Part shown: positions 63,937-64,000 of the stretch, piece by piece
Layout: every line of letters starts with the position of its first letter
Numbering within the stretch: position 1 is the first letter of the stretch
Translations under genes and position numbers: made by a program
Assembly: GCA_963750395.1 (NCBI GenBank)
Contig: CAVVQM010000008.1
Location: 410,815 to 474,814, forward strand
Source of the DNA: JADJPO01 sp963750395
GTDB taxonomy: Bacteria; Actinomycetota; Actinomycetes; Actinomycetales; Kineosporiaceae
Length of the DNA: 64,000 nucleotides
Direction: 5' to 3'
Notes under the pieces: generated by a model
Seen by the model: the letters and a program-made list of their open reading frames with translations, nothing else
Told to the model about the DNA's origin: nothing
The model's database searches: none

Positions 63937-64000
63937 ACAACCATGTGCCTCGATTTCCGCCGGTGTGACATCGTCGCCTGGCGTGTCGGGTGGACGCCGG

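Noticed and set aside
1..64000. tRNA, rRNA or CRISPR array
   Set aside because: No cloverleaf with a TTC-type T-loop, no rRNA-like sequence and no regularly spaced repeats were found by eye; small RNAs cannot be excluded.

Overview
The window is high-GC DNA with strong third-position GC bias. Its gene families point to an actinobacterium: ANTAR regulators, a WS/DGAT acyltransferase, a DUF2156 lysyltransferase-like protein, DUF2254, DUF1003, and MscS and SulP membrane proteins. I cannot fix the genus. Many otherwise clear genes are broken by single-base indels (at least 20 in about 14 genes, mostly next to short homopolymers). This suggests either heavy gene decay or an uncorrected long-read assembly, so every 'frameshifted' entry should be read with that in mind.

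Layout. 0-15.4 kb is stress, envelope and signalling genes: peroxiredoxin, DUF2156, DUF1003, a SOUL heme protein, an HD-GYP membrane phosphohydrolase, WS/DGAT, a SulP transporter, a CNNM-type protein, a GyrI-like protein, a TspO-like protein, STAS, two GAF-ANTAR regulators, MarR and GTP cyclohydrolase II. 15.6-23.4 kb holds a BcsA-like glycosyltransferase missing its catalytic core, followed by MscS, an ion channel and GlsB. A 3,718-bp tandem duplication (15916-19633 and 19634-23351, five differences) contains the last part of this block. An IS1380-like element (23364-25244, target duplication CTAGC) sits exactly at the start codon of the second glsB copy. 25.4-33.7 kb carries an HPF-like protein, DUF2254, DUF2231, a VWA remnant, a 3-hydroxyisobutyrate dehydrogenase-like enzyme, an acyl-CoA dehydrogenase/kinase pair and a metal-receptor protein. 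33.7-36.6 kb is a tmpA/tmpB-like phosphonate oxygenase pair with a divergent LysR gene. 36.6-41.3 kb is a three-gene exopolysaccharide operon (two Wzz-type proteins and a polymerase/ligase). It ends at a scar holding an integrase remnant and a proteobacterial-looking cysteine synthase.

43-47 kb has an SNase-sunset protein, a methyltransferase and a PLP decarboxylase. 47.2-59.4 kb is the most striking region: a complete V/A-type rotary ATPase operon (G/E-like, C, I, K, F, E, A, B, D) whose genes mostly overlap by 4-13 bp. It ends with a universal stress protein and is preceded on the same strand by a metacaspase-like protease and a CHAT-domain protease. 59.7-64 kb has a broken metallo-beta-lactamase-fold gene, a small unknown protein, a membrane protein and an alpha-dioxygenase/heme-peroxidase homologue with an altered distal heme site.

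I saw no tRNA, rRNA or CRISPR array by eye.
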